Made by a program: the position numbers and the translations under genes. DNA of 16,862 nucleotides from Zymomonas sp. GTDB taxonomy: Bacteria; Pseudomonadota; Alphaproteobacteria; Sphingomonadales; Sphingomonadaceae. Each line of letters opens with the position of its first letter. The first letter of the stretch is position 1. Positions 1 to 5,957 of this stretch are shown here, piece by piece. The notes beneath the pieces are model-generated. The model saw only the letters and a program-made list of their open reading frames with translations, was not told the DNA's origin and made no database searches. The stretch spans positions 1 through 16,862 of the forward strand of contig JAIYAJ010000432.1 of assembly GCA_027489105.1 (NCBI GenBank), in the 5' to 3' direction.

Positions 1-691
1 CCATCGTCCCGTCATCGTTCATGATCTCGCAGATCACGCCCGAGGGGTTGAGCCCCGCGAGGCGGGCAACGTCGACCGCAGCCTCGGTATGGCCCGCGCG
101 GATCAGCACGCCGCCGGGCTTGGCGACCAGCGGGAAGACATGGCCGGGGGTCACGATATGCTCGGGCCCCTTCGACGCGTCGATCGCGACCGCCACGGTG
201 CGTGCGCGGTCGGCGGCGGATATGCCGGTCGTAACGCCCTCGCGGGCCTCGATCGAGACGGTGAAGGCGGTTTCGTGGCGGGTGCCGTTGTTGCGGCTCA
301 TCAGCGGCAGGCCGAGCTGGTCGACCCGCTCCTTGGTCATCGACAGGCAGATCAGCCCGCGACCATATTTCGCCATGAAGTTGATCGCGTCGGGGGTCGC
401 CATCTGTGCGGGGATGATGAGGTCGCCCTCATTCTCGCGATCCTCATCGTCGACGAGGATGAACATGCGGCCGTTGCGCGCCTCATCGATGATCTCCTCG
501 ATCGGCGACAGGCCCGAATAGGAGAGGTAACGCTCAAGCTTCTTGAGCGTGTCCGCCGTGGGATTCCAGTCCGGGTCGTCGAGCGACCGCAGCGAATTGG
601 GGTGAAGCCCGGCAGCGCGGGCCAGGCCGGAACGGGAAACGCCGCGTTCGGACACGGCATGGCGGATGCGATCGATCAGTTCGGTGCTCAT
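1..691 (-). CDS. ribB: 3,4-dihydroxy-2-butanone-4-phosphate synthase with N-terminal HTH domain (partial; RibB or RibBA)
   Basis: It converts ribulose 5-phosphate to 3,4-dihydroxy-2-butanone 4-phosphate for riboflavin synthesis in the cytoplasm. The reading frame starts at the ATG complementary to 689-691 and stays open to the left edge (230 codons visible, C-terminus missing). The synthase domain begins near residue 60 and shows the acidic catalytic loop [10 protein letters not shown], the TGISAADRA segment and [14 protein letters not shown]. Ahead of it lie about 58 residues not normally present in RibB. They look like a Cro/XRE-type helix-turn-helix ([17 protein letters not shown], about residues 18-34). 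The gene follows ribE after 67 nt, and that gap holds palindromic sites. Whether a GTP cyclohydrolase II domain follows (RibBA) cannot be seen. The enzyme call is firm; the DNA-binding role is inferred from the motif. Confidence 0.93.
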   Translation of the reverse strand, partial: MSTELIDRIRHAVSERGVSRSGLARAAGLHPNSLRSLDDPDWNPTADTLKKLERYLSYSGLSPIEEIIDEARNGRMFILVDDEDRENEGDLIIPAQMATPDAINFMAKYGRGLICLSMTKERVDQLGLPLMSRNNGTRHETAFTVSIEAREGVTTGISAADRARTVAVAIDASKGPEHIVTPGHVFPLVAKPGGVLIRAGHTEAAVDVARLAGLNPSGVICEIMNDDGTM

Positions 692-703
692 AGGTGCGGC
701 GAT

Positions 704-721
704 ATCACATCGAGATGACAT
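704..721. promoter_or_regulatory. Imperfect second copy of the ribB upstream palindrome
   Basis: ATCACATCGAGATGACAT matches the perfect palindrome at 734-751 in 14 of 18 positions, and the left half-site ATCACAT is identical. The two centres lie 30 bp apart, close to three helical turns, as expected for cooperative binding on one DNA face. It ends 13 nt upstream of the ribB start codon, so a bound protein would lie near the ribosome-binding or transcription start region. Confidence 0.4.
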
Positions 722-733
722 CGCAACGATTAA

Positions 734-751
734 ATCACATTGAAATGTGAT
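734..751. promoter_or_regulatory. Perfect 18-bp palindrome between ribE and ribB, putative operator
   Basis: The sequence ATCACATTGAAATGTGAT has 8-bp perfect arms around GA. It starts 7 nt after the ribE stop and ends 43 nt before the ribB start. It is AT-rich in a GC-rich window and has no T-tract, so it resembles a dimeric repressor site rather than a terminator. The order TCACA...TGTGA is the reverse of a CRP site. The binding protein is unknown; the HTH domain of RibB is the obvious candidate. Confidence 0.55.
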
Positions 752-758
752 ACTCTCG

Positions 759-1370
759 TCAGGCCAGGGTGCGGAGCTGCTCCATGCGCCGCAGATAACG
801 GGCCAGCACGTCGATCTCGAGATTTACGCTGTCGCCGACTTCAAGCAGGCCGATCGTCGTCACCGCAGCGGTGTGCGGGATGATGTTCAGGCCGAACAGA
901 GTGCTGCCGTCGGGCTGGTCGGTGATCGTGTTGACCGTCAGCGAGACGCCGTCGACCGTGATCGAACCCTTCTCCGCCAGATAGGGAGCGAGCTCGGCCG
1001 GTGCGCGAATCTCGAAGCGCTTCGAATCGCCGTCGGTGCCGAGCGAGGCCACCGTGCCGACGCCGTCGACATGGCCTGTGACGATATGGCCGCCCAGTTC
1101 GTCGCCAAGCTTGAGCGAGCGTTCGAGGTTGAGCTTGCGACCGGTCACCCAGCGGTCGGCTGCGGTGCGCGATACGCTTTCGCCGCTGATGTCGATGGCG
1201 AACCAGTCGGGTCCGAGTTCGACCACCGTCATGCACGCGCCCGAACAGGCGATCGATGCGCCGATGTCGATCGAGCCCGTGTCGTAGGAGCAGGCGATGC
1301 GCACATGAAGGTCGCCGCGCTGCTCGGTCGCGACGATGGTGCCGATGTCGGTGATGATTCCGGTGAACAT
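759..1370 (-). CDS. ribE: Riboflavin synthase, alpha subunit
   Basis: It dismutates two 6,7-dimethyl-8-ribityllumazine molecules to riboflavin, the last step of the pathway. The 203-aa protein starts with the diagnostic MFTGII and has two lumazine-binding barrel repeats. Visible motifs are [22 protein letters not shown] and, in the second repeat, [13 protein letters not shown]. Family length is about 200-215 aa. An in-frame ATG 39 nt upstream lies inside ribD, and the family N-terminus favours the ATG at 1368-1370. That start is one base after the ribD stop (TGA-C-ATG), which implies translational coupling. Some databases call this gene ribC. Confidence 0.96.
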   Translation of the reverse strand: MFTGIITDIGTIVATEQRGDLHVRIACSYDTGSIDIGASIACSGACMTVVELGPDWFAIDISGESVSRTAADRWVTGRKLNLERSLKLGDELGGHIVTGHVDGVGTVASLGTDGDSKRFEIRAPAELAPYLAEKGSITVDGVSLTVNTITDQPDGSTLFGLNIIPHTAAVTTIGLLEVGDSVNLEIDVLARYLRRMEQLRTLA

Positions 1371-1371
1371 G

Positions 1372-2346
1372 TCAGCAGCGTTCGTAGATGGTGAGGCGGT
1401 CCCTGCCAAGCATGCGCGTGTCGGTCATGCACCAGCGGCCATGTGCCGATGCGAGATCGCCGAGGCCGATATCCGCGATCGCCCGCCGGCCGCCGCCGAT
1501 CAGGATCGGTGCGGTGTAGAGCAGCAGCCGGTCGACGAGATCCGCGCGCAGGAAGGCCGCGGCCGTCGCAGCCCCGCCTTCGACGAACAGATGATCGATC
1601 CCGTCGAGCTCCGTTATCGCTTCGGGCCGCGCGATGGCGGTCCAGCCTTCGGGCGCCGTGCCCTGCGTCAGCAGCAGGCGTCGCGGGCTGCGCTCGGCGA
1701 GTCCCGGCAGCCGAACGTCGAGCCGCGGTGCGTCCGCATCGAAAGTACCGCGACCGACCAGTATCGCCTCGTGGCGGCTGCGCTCGACATGGCAATGCGC
1801 CCGGGCGGCGCCGCCGGTGATCCAGCGGCTGCTCCCGTCCGCGAGCGCGATACACCCGTCGAGCGATGTCGCCAGCTTGAGCGTGACATGGGGCCGGTTC
1901 GATGCCTGGCGGGCAAGGAAGCCAGCCATCGACCGGCGAGCCTCCGCTGTCGCCACATCGGTCGTCACCGCTATGCCCGCAGCCTGCAGCCGGGCGATCC
2001 CCCGGCCGTTGGTGCGCGGATCGGGGTCGGTCAGCGCAACGACGACCCGCGCGGGCGCCGCCGCCACGATCAGGTCGGCGCAGGCGGGCCCTCGTGAGGA
2101 GGCATGAGCGCAGGGCTCCAGCGTAACATATACGGTAGCGCCGTCGACATTGCCCGCCATAGCGAGGGCCTGGGCTTCGGCATGGGGGCGGCCGCCGGTC
2201 TGTGTCACGCCGCGTCCGATCACGCGCCCGCCACGGACGATGATGCAGCCGACATTGGGATTGGGGGCGGTGCGACCCCGTCCCCGTCCGGCAAGCGATA
2301 TCGCTGCCATCATCCATCGGCGGTCGTCTTCGCGCGTGGCGATCAA
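1372..2346 (-). CDS. ribD: Bifunctional diaminohydroxyphosphoribosylaminopyrimidine deaminase / 5-amino-6-(5-phosphoribosylamino)uracil reductase
   Basis: It carries out two consecutive steps of riboflavin synthesis. The deaminase domain (about residues 8-145) has PNPNVGC at 29-34, the zinc-binding HAE at 55-57, and Cys79 and Cys89 in the TLEPCAH...GPAC segment. The reductase domain starts near residue 151 (RPHVTLKLATSLDG) with the WITG and AILVGRGTF motifs. At 324 aa it is somewhat shorter than the roughly 360-aa enteric proteins. The start is taken as TTG at 2344-2346, which overlaps the upstream stop as TTGA. The next in-frame ATG (residue 12) would remove the conserved DDRRWM helix, so TTG is preferred with moderate confidence. 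Confidence 0.95.
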   Translation of the reverse strand: MIATREDDRRWMMAAISLAGRGRGRTAPNPNVGCIIVRGGRVIGRGVTQTGGRPHAEAQALAMAGNVDGATVYVTLEPCAHASSRGPACADLIVAAAPARVVVALTDPDPRTNGRGIARLQAAGIAVTTDVATAEARRSMAGFLARQASNRPHVTLKLATSLDGCIALADGSSRWITGGAARAHCHVERSRHEAILVGRGTFDADAPRLDVRLPGLAERSPRRLLLTQGTAPEGWTAIARPEAITELDGIDHLFVEGGAATAAAFLRADLVDRLLLYTAPILIGGGRRAIADIGLGDLASAHGRWCMTDTRMLGRDRLTIYERC

Positions 2347-2666
2347 TAGTCGATGCCCAGCTTGTCGGCGAGGCGGCGATATTCTTCCTGCTTCTCCTTG
2401 CGCCGGGCGTCGCGGACCTTCTGGTCAGCGATATTCTGCCTTTCGATCTCGGCATCGGTGCGGCTGGACGGCCAGCTTTCGACGAAGATCACTTGCGCCT
2501 TCGGCTTTTCGGTCTTCGAATCGACGTAGAAACCCCAGACGATGATCATCGGCATCAGCGCCGATATCACCGCGATCAGCAGCTTGTGCCGTTCCTGCTG
2601 GCCCCAAAAGGCCTTGAGATCGGAGAGGAAAGCGCGCGGGGTCGACGGGCGGGGGAAAATGGCCAT
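2343..2666 (-). CDS. Small single-pass membrane protein of unknown function heading the riboflavin operon
   Basis: This 107-aa protein is not assigned to a named family. It has a basic, proline-containing N-terminus, one hydrophobic segment at about residues 29-48 (LLIAVISALMPMIIVWGFYV), and a highly charged C-terminal part (about 70-105) rich in Arg, Lys, Glu and Gln that is probably helical or coiled coil. The positive charges before the membrane segment suggest an N-in topology, with the charged tail in the periplasm. Its stop overlaps the ribD start (TTGA), so it is probably the first gene of the transcript. A link to flavin metabolism or transport is only suggested by position. Confidence 0.8.
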   Translation of the reverse strand: MAIFPRPSTPRAFLSDLKAFWGQQERHKLLIAVISALMPMIIVWGFYVDSKTEKPKAQVIFVESWPSSRTDAEIERQNIADQKVRDARRKEKQEEYRRLADKLGIDY

Positions 2667-2703
2667 GGAGCCAAGATAGGCGAGGCGTGCTCGCTGCGCC
2701 AGC

Positions 2704-2729
2704 CCGGCGCCCGGAATGGCGGGCGCCGG
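2704..2729. repeat. GC-rich inverted repeat in the leader of the riboflavin operon
   Basis: A perfect 10-bp stem (CCGGCGCCCG / CGGGCGCCGG) encloses a 6-nt loop, 38-63 nt upstream of the 107-aa gene start on the minus strand. No T-run follows on either strand, so it is not a typical terminator. It might be a structured leader element, but the high GC content makes chance more likely than usual. I found no FMN riboswitch consensus around it. Confidence 0.35.
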
Positions 2730-2807
2730 AACCGGTCGGCGCGGTCAGCATCGCCCGATGTCTGCCACCGACCAGGACGCTGGCCACCGGCTGCCGGCTG
2801 CCCTCGC

Positions 2808-2833
2808 GTCATCCCCGCGAAGGCGGGGATCCA
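2808..2833 (+). repeat. REP-type hairpin repeat, copy A (CCCC variant)
   Basis: This is a 26-bp unit starting GTCATCCCCGCG. Its 8-bp arms ATCCCCGC / GCGGGGAT close a GAAG loop. It belongs to the same family as the copies at 14545, 14609 and 14970. Such units are widely dispersed in proteobacterial genomes and translate as VIPAKAGI or DSRLRGND. It lies alone in the 365-bp non-coding stretch between the rib operon and the psp-type genes. Confidence 0.85.
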
Positions 2834-2884
2834 TAACCTCCGAACTGCGAGACATGATCCGGGCCTATGTGCCGTTCGTTGGCG

Positions 2885-2900
2885 ATTTTTCCAGAAAAAT
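2885..2900. promoter_or_regulatory. AT-rich inverted repeat, putative enhancer site for a sigma-54 activator
   Basis: ATTTTT and AAAAAT flank CCAG, giving a 16-bp dyad in a GC-rich region. Its centre is about 90 bp upstream of the -12 element of the sigma-54 promoter at 2969-2984, within the usual range for an enhancer-binding protein such as PspF. Only position and symmetry support this; the PspF site of this lineage is not known to me. Confidence 0.35.
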
Positions 2901-2968
2901 GGCGTATCTTTCGAGGTTGTCTGGCCTTGATCGAGATTTCCACCCCGAATTTCCTGGCTCGGGGCATT

Positions 2969-2984
2969 TGGCACGCCTCCTGCA
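2969..2984 (+). promoter_or_regulatory. Sigma-54 (RpoN) -24/-12 promoter
   Basis: TGGCACGCCTCCTGCA matches the sigma-54 consensus TGGCACG-N4-TTGCA at every defined base except one T in the -12 block. The invariant GG (2970-2971) and GC (2982-2983) have the required spacing. Transcription would start near 2995, giving a leader of about 37 nt to the ATG at 3032. PspC-type genes follow, and psp operons are classically sigma-54/PspF dependent, which independently supports the call. Confidence 0.78.
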
Positions 2985-3031
2985 AAGCTTCAGGCATCCG
3001 GCCGAGGGGGCCGATCAAAGGGAGCCTGACC

Positions 3032-3199
3032 ATGTTCGACACCAACACCGAGATGAGCGACGCACGGCGTTTCCTGCTCGCTGTCGGCGGTGCGCTGCTC
3101 TTCAGCCTTGCCTGTCTGGCGACGGCGCTGGGACCGGCGAATGCGAACTGCTTCTGCTCCGCGACGCCGACGTCGGCCGAGCGCCCCGTCCTCCTCTGA
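3032..3199 (+). CDS. 55-aa membrane or exported peptide upstream of pspC
   Basis: This small gene has an ATG preceded by AAAGGGAG at 3018-3025. The peptide has a charged N-terminus (MFDTNTEMSDARR), a hydrophobic stretch at about residues 13-36, then GPANANCFCSA and a short tail. It could be a secreted peptide cleaved after ANA, or a single-pass membrane protein. It lies directly behind a sigma-54 promoter and 28 nt ahead of the PspC-type gene, so both are probably co-transcribed under envelope stress. I do not recognise a family. The frame is open upstream to 2867, but the Shine-Dalgarno and the promoter position favour this start. Confidence 0.7.
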   Translation: MFDTNTEMSDARRFLLAVGGALLFSLACLATALGPANANCFCSATPTSAERPVLL

Positions 3200-3227
3200 C
3201 CCGTCCTGCCAAGCAAAGGAAATTGCC

Positions 3228-3428
3228 ATGTCCGTCCGCACCGACCGCTTCCGCCTCAACAAGAGCCAGGGCAAGATCATGGGCGTATGCGCCGGTCTTG
3301 CCGACTATAGCGGGATCGATCTTTCGTTGATCCGTATCGCGGCAGTCCTGCTGACGCTCTGCGGCGTCGGCTCGACGATCCTGCTCTACCTGCTGGTCGG
3401 ACTGATCGCGCCGTCGAACCGCTTCTGA
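3228..3428 (+). CDS. pspC: Minimal PspC-domain protein (phage shock protein C type)
   Basis: This 66-aa protein consists almost entirely of a PspC domain. FRLNKSQGKIMGVCAGLADYSGID is followed by IRIAAVLLTL and a C-terminal hydrophobic helix (TILLYLLVGLIAP). Full PspC proteins of enterics are about 119 aa with an additional periplasmic part that is absent here. PspC is an inner-membrane sensor of envelope damage that relieves PspA inhibition of PspF. The start is the ATG at 3228, with AAAGGA at 3215-3220. It is the second gene of the sigma-54 unit and is convergent with gltX. pspA and pspF are not in the window. Confidence 0.85.
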   Translation: MSVRTDRFRLNKSQGKIMGVCAGLADYSGIDLSLIRIAAVLLTLCGVGSTILLYLLVGLIAPSNRF

Positions 3429-3450
3429 CGACGAAAGCGTGCGCCGGGGC

Positions 3451-4782
3451 TCAGGCTCCGGCGGCGCGCAGCCGCGCGATCGCCCGATCGCGGCCGATCA
3501 GCGGAAGCAGCGCGTTCATGTCCGGCCCATGTTCGCGGCCGGTGAGCGCGAGCCGCAGCGGCAGGAACAGCGCCTTGCCCCTGCGCCCGGTGGCAGCGTT
3601 CAACTGGCTGGTCAGTGCCTTCCAGACGCCCGTATCCCAGGCTATACTCTCCGCCACCTCGGCCGCCCGAAGCACGAAGGCGCGATCCTCGTCGCCCAGC
3701 GCACTCTCCACCGCACCCTCGACCACGCCCCACCAGTCGGCGGCGTCGGACAGCCGGGTCAGATTGGGTCGGATCGCCTGCCAGGCCGTGGCATCCATGC
3801 CCACCGGAAGTCGCTCCGCCACCGCCGCATGGTCGAGCAGGTGCAGGATGCGCGCGTTCAGCGCCTTGAGTTCATCCAGATCGAAGCGCGCAGGGGCGCG
3901 ACCGAAGCGGGCGAAGTCGAAATCGGCGAACAGCGCGTCGGGCGAGGCGACCGGCTCCACCGGCAGGCTGGTGCCGATCCGTCCGAGCAGCGCGATCAGT
4001 GCGATCGGCTCGATTCCTTCCTCGCGAAACGCGTCGCAGCCGAGCGAACCGAGCCGCTTCGACAGCTTGCCCTCGCTGCCGACCAGCAAGGCTTCGTGCG
4101 CGAAGGCGGGCGCCGTCGCGCCGAGTGCGGAGAACATCTGCAATTGCAGACCGGTGTTCGTGACATGGTCCTCGCCGCGCACGACATGGGTGATGCCCAT
4201 GTCGATATCGTCGATCGCGCTGGGCAACATGTAGAGCCAGCTTCCGTCGGCGCGCCGGATGACCGGGTCGGACAGGCGGCTCGGATCGAGATGCTGCGGT
4301 CCCCGGATCAGGTCGTCCCAGCGGATCGGCTCCTCATGGTCGAGCAGGAAACGCCAGTGCGGCCGATGGCCGTCGGCCTCGAGTGCGGCCCGCTTCGTAT
4401 CTTCGAGCTCCAGCGCGGCGCGGTCGTAGATCGGCGGCAGACCCCGGCCGGCCAGAATCTTGCGCTTGAGCTCGAGCTCCTCGGCGGTCTCGTAGCAGGG
4501 ATAGACCCGGCCCAGCGCGCGCAGTTCCTCGAAACGGCGCTCATACAGCGCGAAACGGTCGGACTGCCGCGCCTCGCCATCGGGCGAAAGGCCGAGCCAG
4601 GCGAGATCGTCGCGGATCGCCACGACGTTCTCCTCGGTCGAACGCTCGGCATCGGTGTCGTCGAGCCGCAGCAGGAAGCGGCCCCCATTGGCGCGCGCCC
4701 ACATCCAGTTGTGGAGTGCGGTGCGGATGTTGCCGACATGCAGCCGGCCGGTGGGGGAGGGAGCGAAGCGGGTGACGACCAT
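3451..4782 (-). CDS. gltX: Glutamate--tRNA ligase
   Basis: This 443-aa class I synthetase charges tRNA with glutamate. The HIGH-type motif is HVGN at residues 15-18 within FAPSPTGRLHVGNIRTAL, and the KMSKS-type motif is KLSKR at 239-243. IDDIDMGITHVVRGEDH is the typical central segment. It is a little shorter than most GluRS (about 470 aa). Its (K/A)LSKRLG signature recalls one of the two GluRS paralogues often found in Alphaproteobacteria, where one copy may charge tRNA-Gln for the amidotransferase route. Which paralogue this is, and its specificity, cannot be decided here. It diverges from prs, with only 12 nt between a shared inverted repeat and more or less its own start codon. Confidence 0.96.
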   Translation of the reverse strand: MVVTRFAPSPTGRLHVGNIRTALHNWMWARANGGRFLLRLDDTDAERSTEENVVAIRDDLAWLGLSPDGEARQSDRFALYERRFEELRALGRVYPCYETAEELELKRKILAGRGLPPIYDRAALELEDTKRAALEADGHRPHWRFLLDHEEPIRWDDLIRGPQHLDPSRLSDPVIRRADGSWLYMLPSAIDDIDMGITHVVRGEDHVTNTGLQLQMFSALGATAPAFAHEALLVGSEGKLSKRLGSLGCDAFREEGIEPIALIALLGRIGTSLPVEPVASPDALFADFDFARFGRAPARFDLDELKALNARILHLLDHAAVAERLPVGMDATAWQAIRPNLTRLSDAADWWGVVEGAVESALGDEDRAFVLRAAEVAESIAWDTGVWKALTSQLNAATGRRGKALFLPLRLALTGREHGPDMNALLPLIGRDRAIARLRAAGA

Positions 4783-4785
4783 GGC

Positions 4786-4854
4786 GGGCTCTTAGGCGGA
4801 TATGATCGGTTCAGCCACCCTCTTCCCCCAAGGGCACCTTGCGACTAAGAGCCC
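4786..4854. promoter_or_regulatory. Divergent gltX/prs control region framed by a perfect 10-bp inverted repeat
   Basis: GGGCTCTTAG at 4786-4795 and CTAAGAGCCC at 4845-4854 are exact inverted copies. Each divergent gene therefore has CTAAGAGCCC in the same orientation ahead of it: 3 nt before the gltX ATG and 40 nt before the prs ATG. The CTAAGA part could act as a -10 element in both directions, but the matching -35 boxes are weak. It could equally be an operator pair. The repeat is directly visible; its role is inferred. Confidence 0.4.
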
Positions 4855-4894
4855 CCGAGTCTTCCGCCCACACCGCCCGAACGGGGATAGATCT

Positions 4895-5830
4895 ATGAAG
4901 CTTCTGACCGGCAATTCGAACCAGCCGCTCGCCAAGGCGATCGCCTCCTATCTCGAACTGCCGCTGACGGAGGCGAGCGTCCGCCGCTTCGCCGACGAAG
5001 AGGTTTTCGTAGAGATCCATGAAAATGTTCGCGGTGAGGACGTGTTCGTGATCCAGTCGACCGGCTATCCGGCGAACGACAATCTGATGGAGCTGCTGAT
5101 CTGCATCGACGCGCTCAAGCGTGCGTCGGCCAAGCGCATCACCGCCGTCATCCCCTATTTCGGCTATGCCCGGCAGGACCGGAAGCCCGGCCCGCGCACC
5201 CCGATCTCGGCCAAGCTGGTCGCCAACCTGCTCGAGACCGCCGGCGCCAACCGCGTCCTGTCGGTCGATCTGCACGCAGGGCAGATCCAGGGCTTCTTCG
5301 ATATCCCGACCGACAATCTCTATGCCGCACCGGTGATGTCGGCCGACATCCATGCGCGCTTCGCGGGCCGCAACCTGATGGTGGTGTCACCCGACGTCGG
5401 CGGTGTGGTCCGCGCCCGCGCGCTGTCCAAGCGCCTCGACAACGCGCCGCTGGCGATCGTCGACAAGCGCCGCGAACGGCCGGGCGAATCGGAGGTGATG
5501 AACATCATCGGCGACGTGTCGGGCCGCTTCTGCATCCTCGTCGATGACATCGTCGATTCGGCGGGCACGCTCTGCAATGCCGCAGCCGCGCTGCGCAAGG
5601 CGGGAGCCGAGGACGTCGTCGCCTATGTCAGCCATGGCGTGCTGTCGGGCGGCGCCGTCGCCCGCGTCGAGAAGTCGGAGCTGCTCGAACTGGTCATCAC
5701 CGATTCGATCGGCGCGACCCCGGCCGTTGCCGAAGCGAGCAAGATCCGCCACCTCACGATCGCCCCGCTGCTCGGTGAGGCGATCAAGCGCATCGCCGAC
5801 GAAAGCTCGGTTTCCAGCCTGTTCGACTGA
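4895..5830 (+). CDS. prs: Ribose-phosphate pyrophosphokinase (PRPP synthetase)
   Basis: It makes 5-phosphoribosyl diphosphate from ribose 5-phosphate and ATP, feeding purine, pyrimidine, histidine and NAD synthesis. The 311-aa protein matches the family length. Visible motifs are YARQDRK (91-97), the metal/ATP signature [14 protein letters not shown] (125-138), [13 protein letters not shown] and the PRPP-binding loop [10 protein letters not shown] (216-225). The ATG at 4895 is preferred over an in-frame ATG at 4802. The family starts with MKLL.GN, GGGGA lies about 8 nt before, and the extra 31 residues cover the promoter region. It appears to be monocistronic. Confidence 0.97.
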   Translation: MKLLTGNSNQPLAKAIASYLELPLTEASVRRFADEEVFVEIHENVRGEDVFVIQSTGYPANDNLMELLICIDALKRASAKRITAVIPYFGYARQDRKPGPRTPISAKLVANLLETAGANRVLSVDLHAGQIQGFFDIPTDNLYAAPVMSADIHARFAGRNLMVVSPDVGGVVRARALSKRLDNAPLAIVDKRRERPGESEVMNIIGDVSGRFCILVDDIVDSAGTLCNAAAALRKAGAEDVVAYVSHGVLSGGAVARVEKSELLELVITDSIGATPAVAEASKIRHLTIAPLLGEAIKRIADESSVSSLFD

Positions 5831-5957
5831 TCGGAAGGCGGTCCGGGCGCTTCGGGTGATCGCGCCGTTTCGGATCATTACGTAGCTCGTAGTCCGGACC
5901 TGTTTTGCATAGACTGGTCCCTCGTTCGCCTTTCCGTAGCGGACGAGGGGGGTGTCT

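Noticed and set aside
734..751. CRP/FNR-type site
   Set aside because: The half-sites are in reverse order (TCACA-N6-TGTGA instead of TGTGA-N6-TCACA), so it does not match the CRP consensus.
1229..2455. Long minus-strand open frame (408 codons) across ribD and ribE
   Set aside because: It is an out-of-frame reading of the two enzyme genes, Arg/Pro-rich and without motifs. ribD and ribE account for the region.
2667..2880. FMN riboswitch upstream of the riboflavin operon
   Set aside because: Read on the minus strand, I could not find the conserved RFN-element blocks. The only structure is a simple hairpin and a REP repeat.
3442..3461. Terminator between pspC and gltX
   Set aside because: GCCGGGGC and GCTCCGGC form a 7/8-bp stem over the gltX stop, but no T-tract follows on either strand.
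3439..4848. Long plus-strand open frame (469 codons) across gltX
   Set aside because: It is the antisense shadow of gltX in a high-GC gene; the minus-strand product has all GluRS motifs, and the antisense translation resembles no protein.
5831..5957. Terminator or promoter in the prs to helical-repeat gene gap
   Set aside because: Short complementary GC blocks exist but with bulges and no T-run, and no clear -35/-10 pair could be settled on; only the Shine-Dalgarno GAGGGG is convincing.
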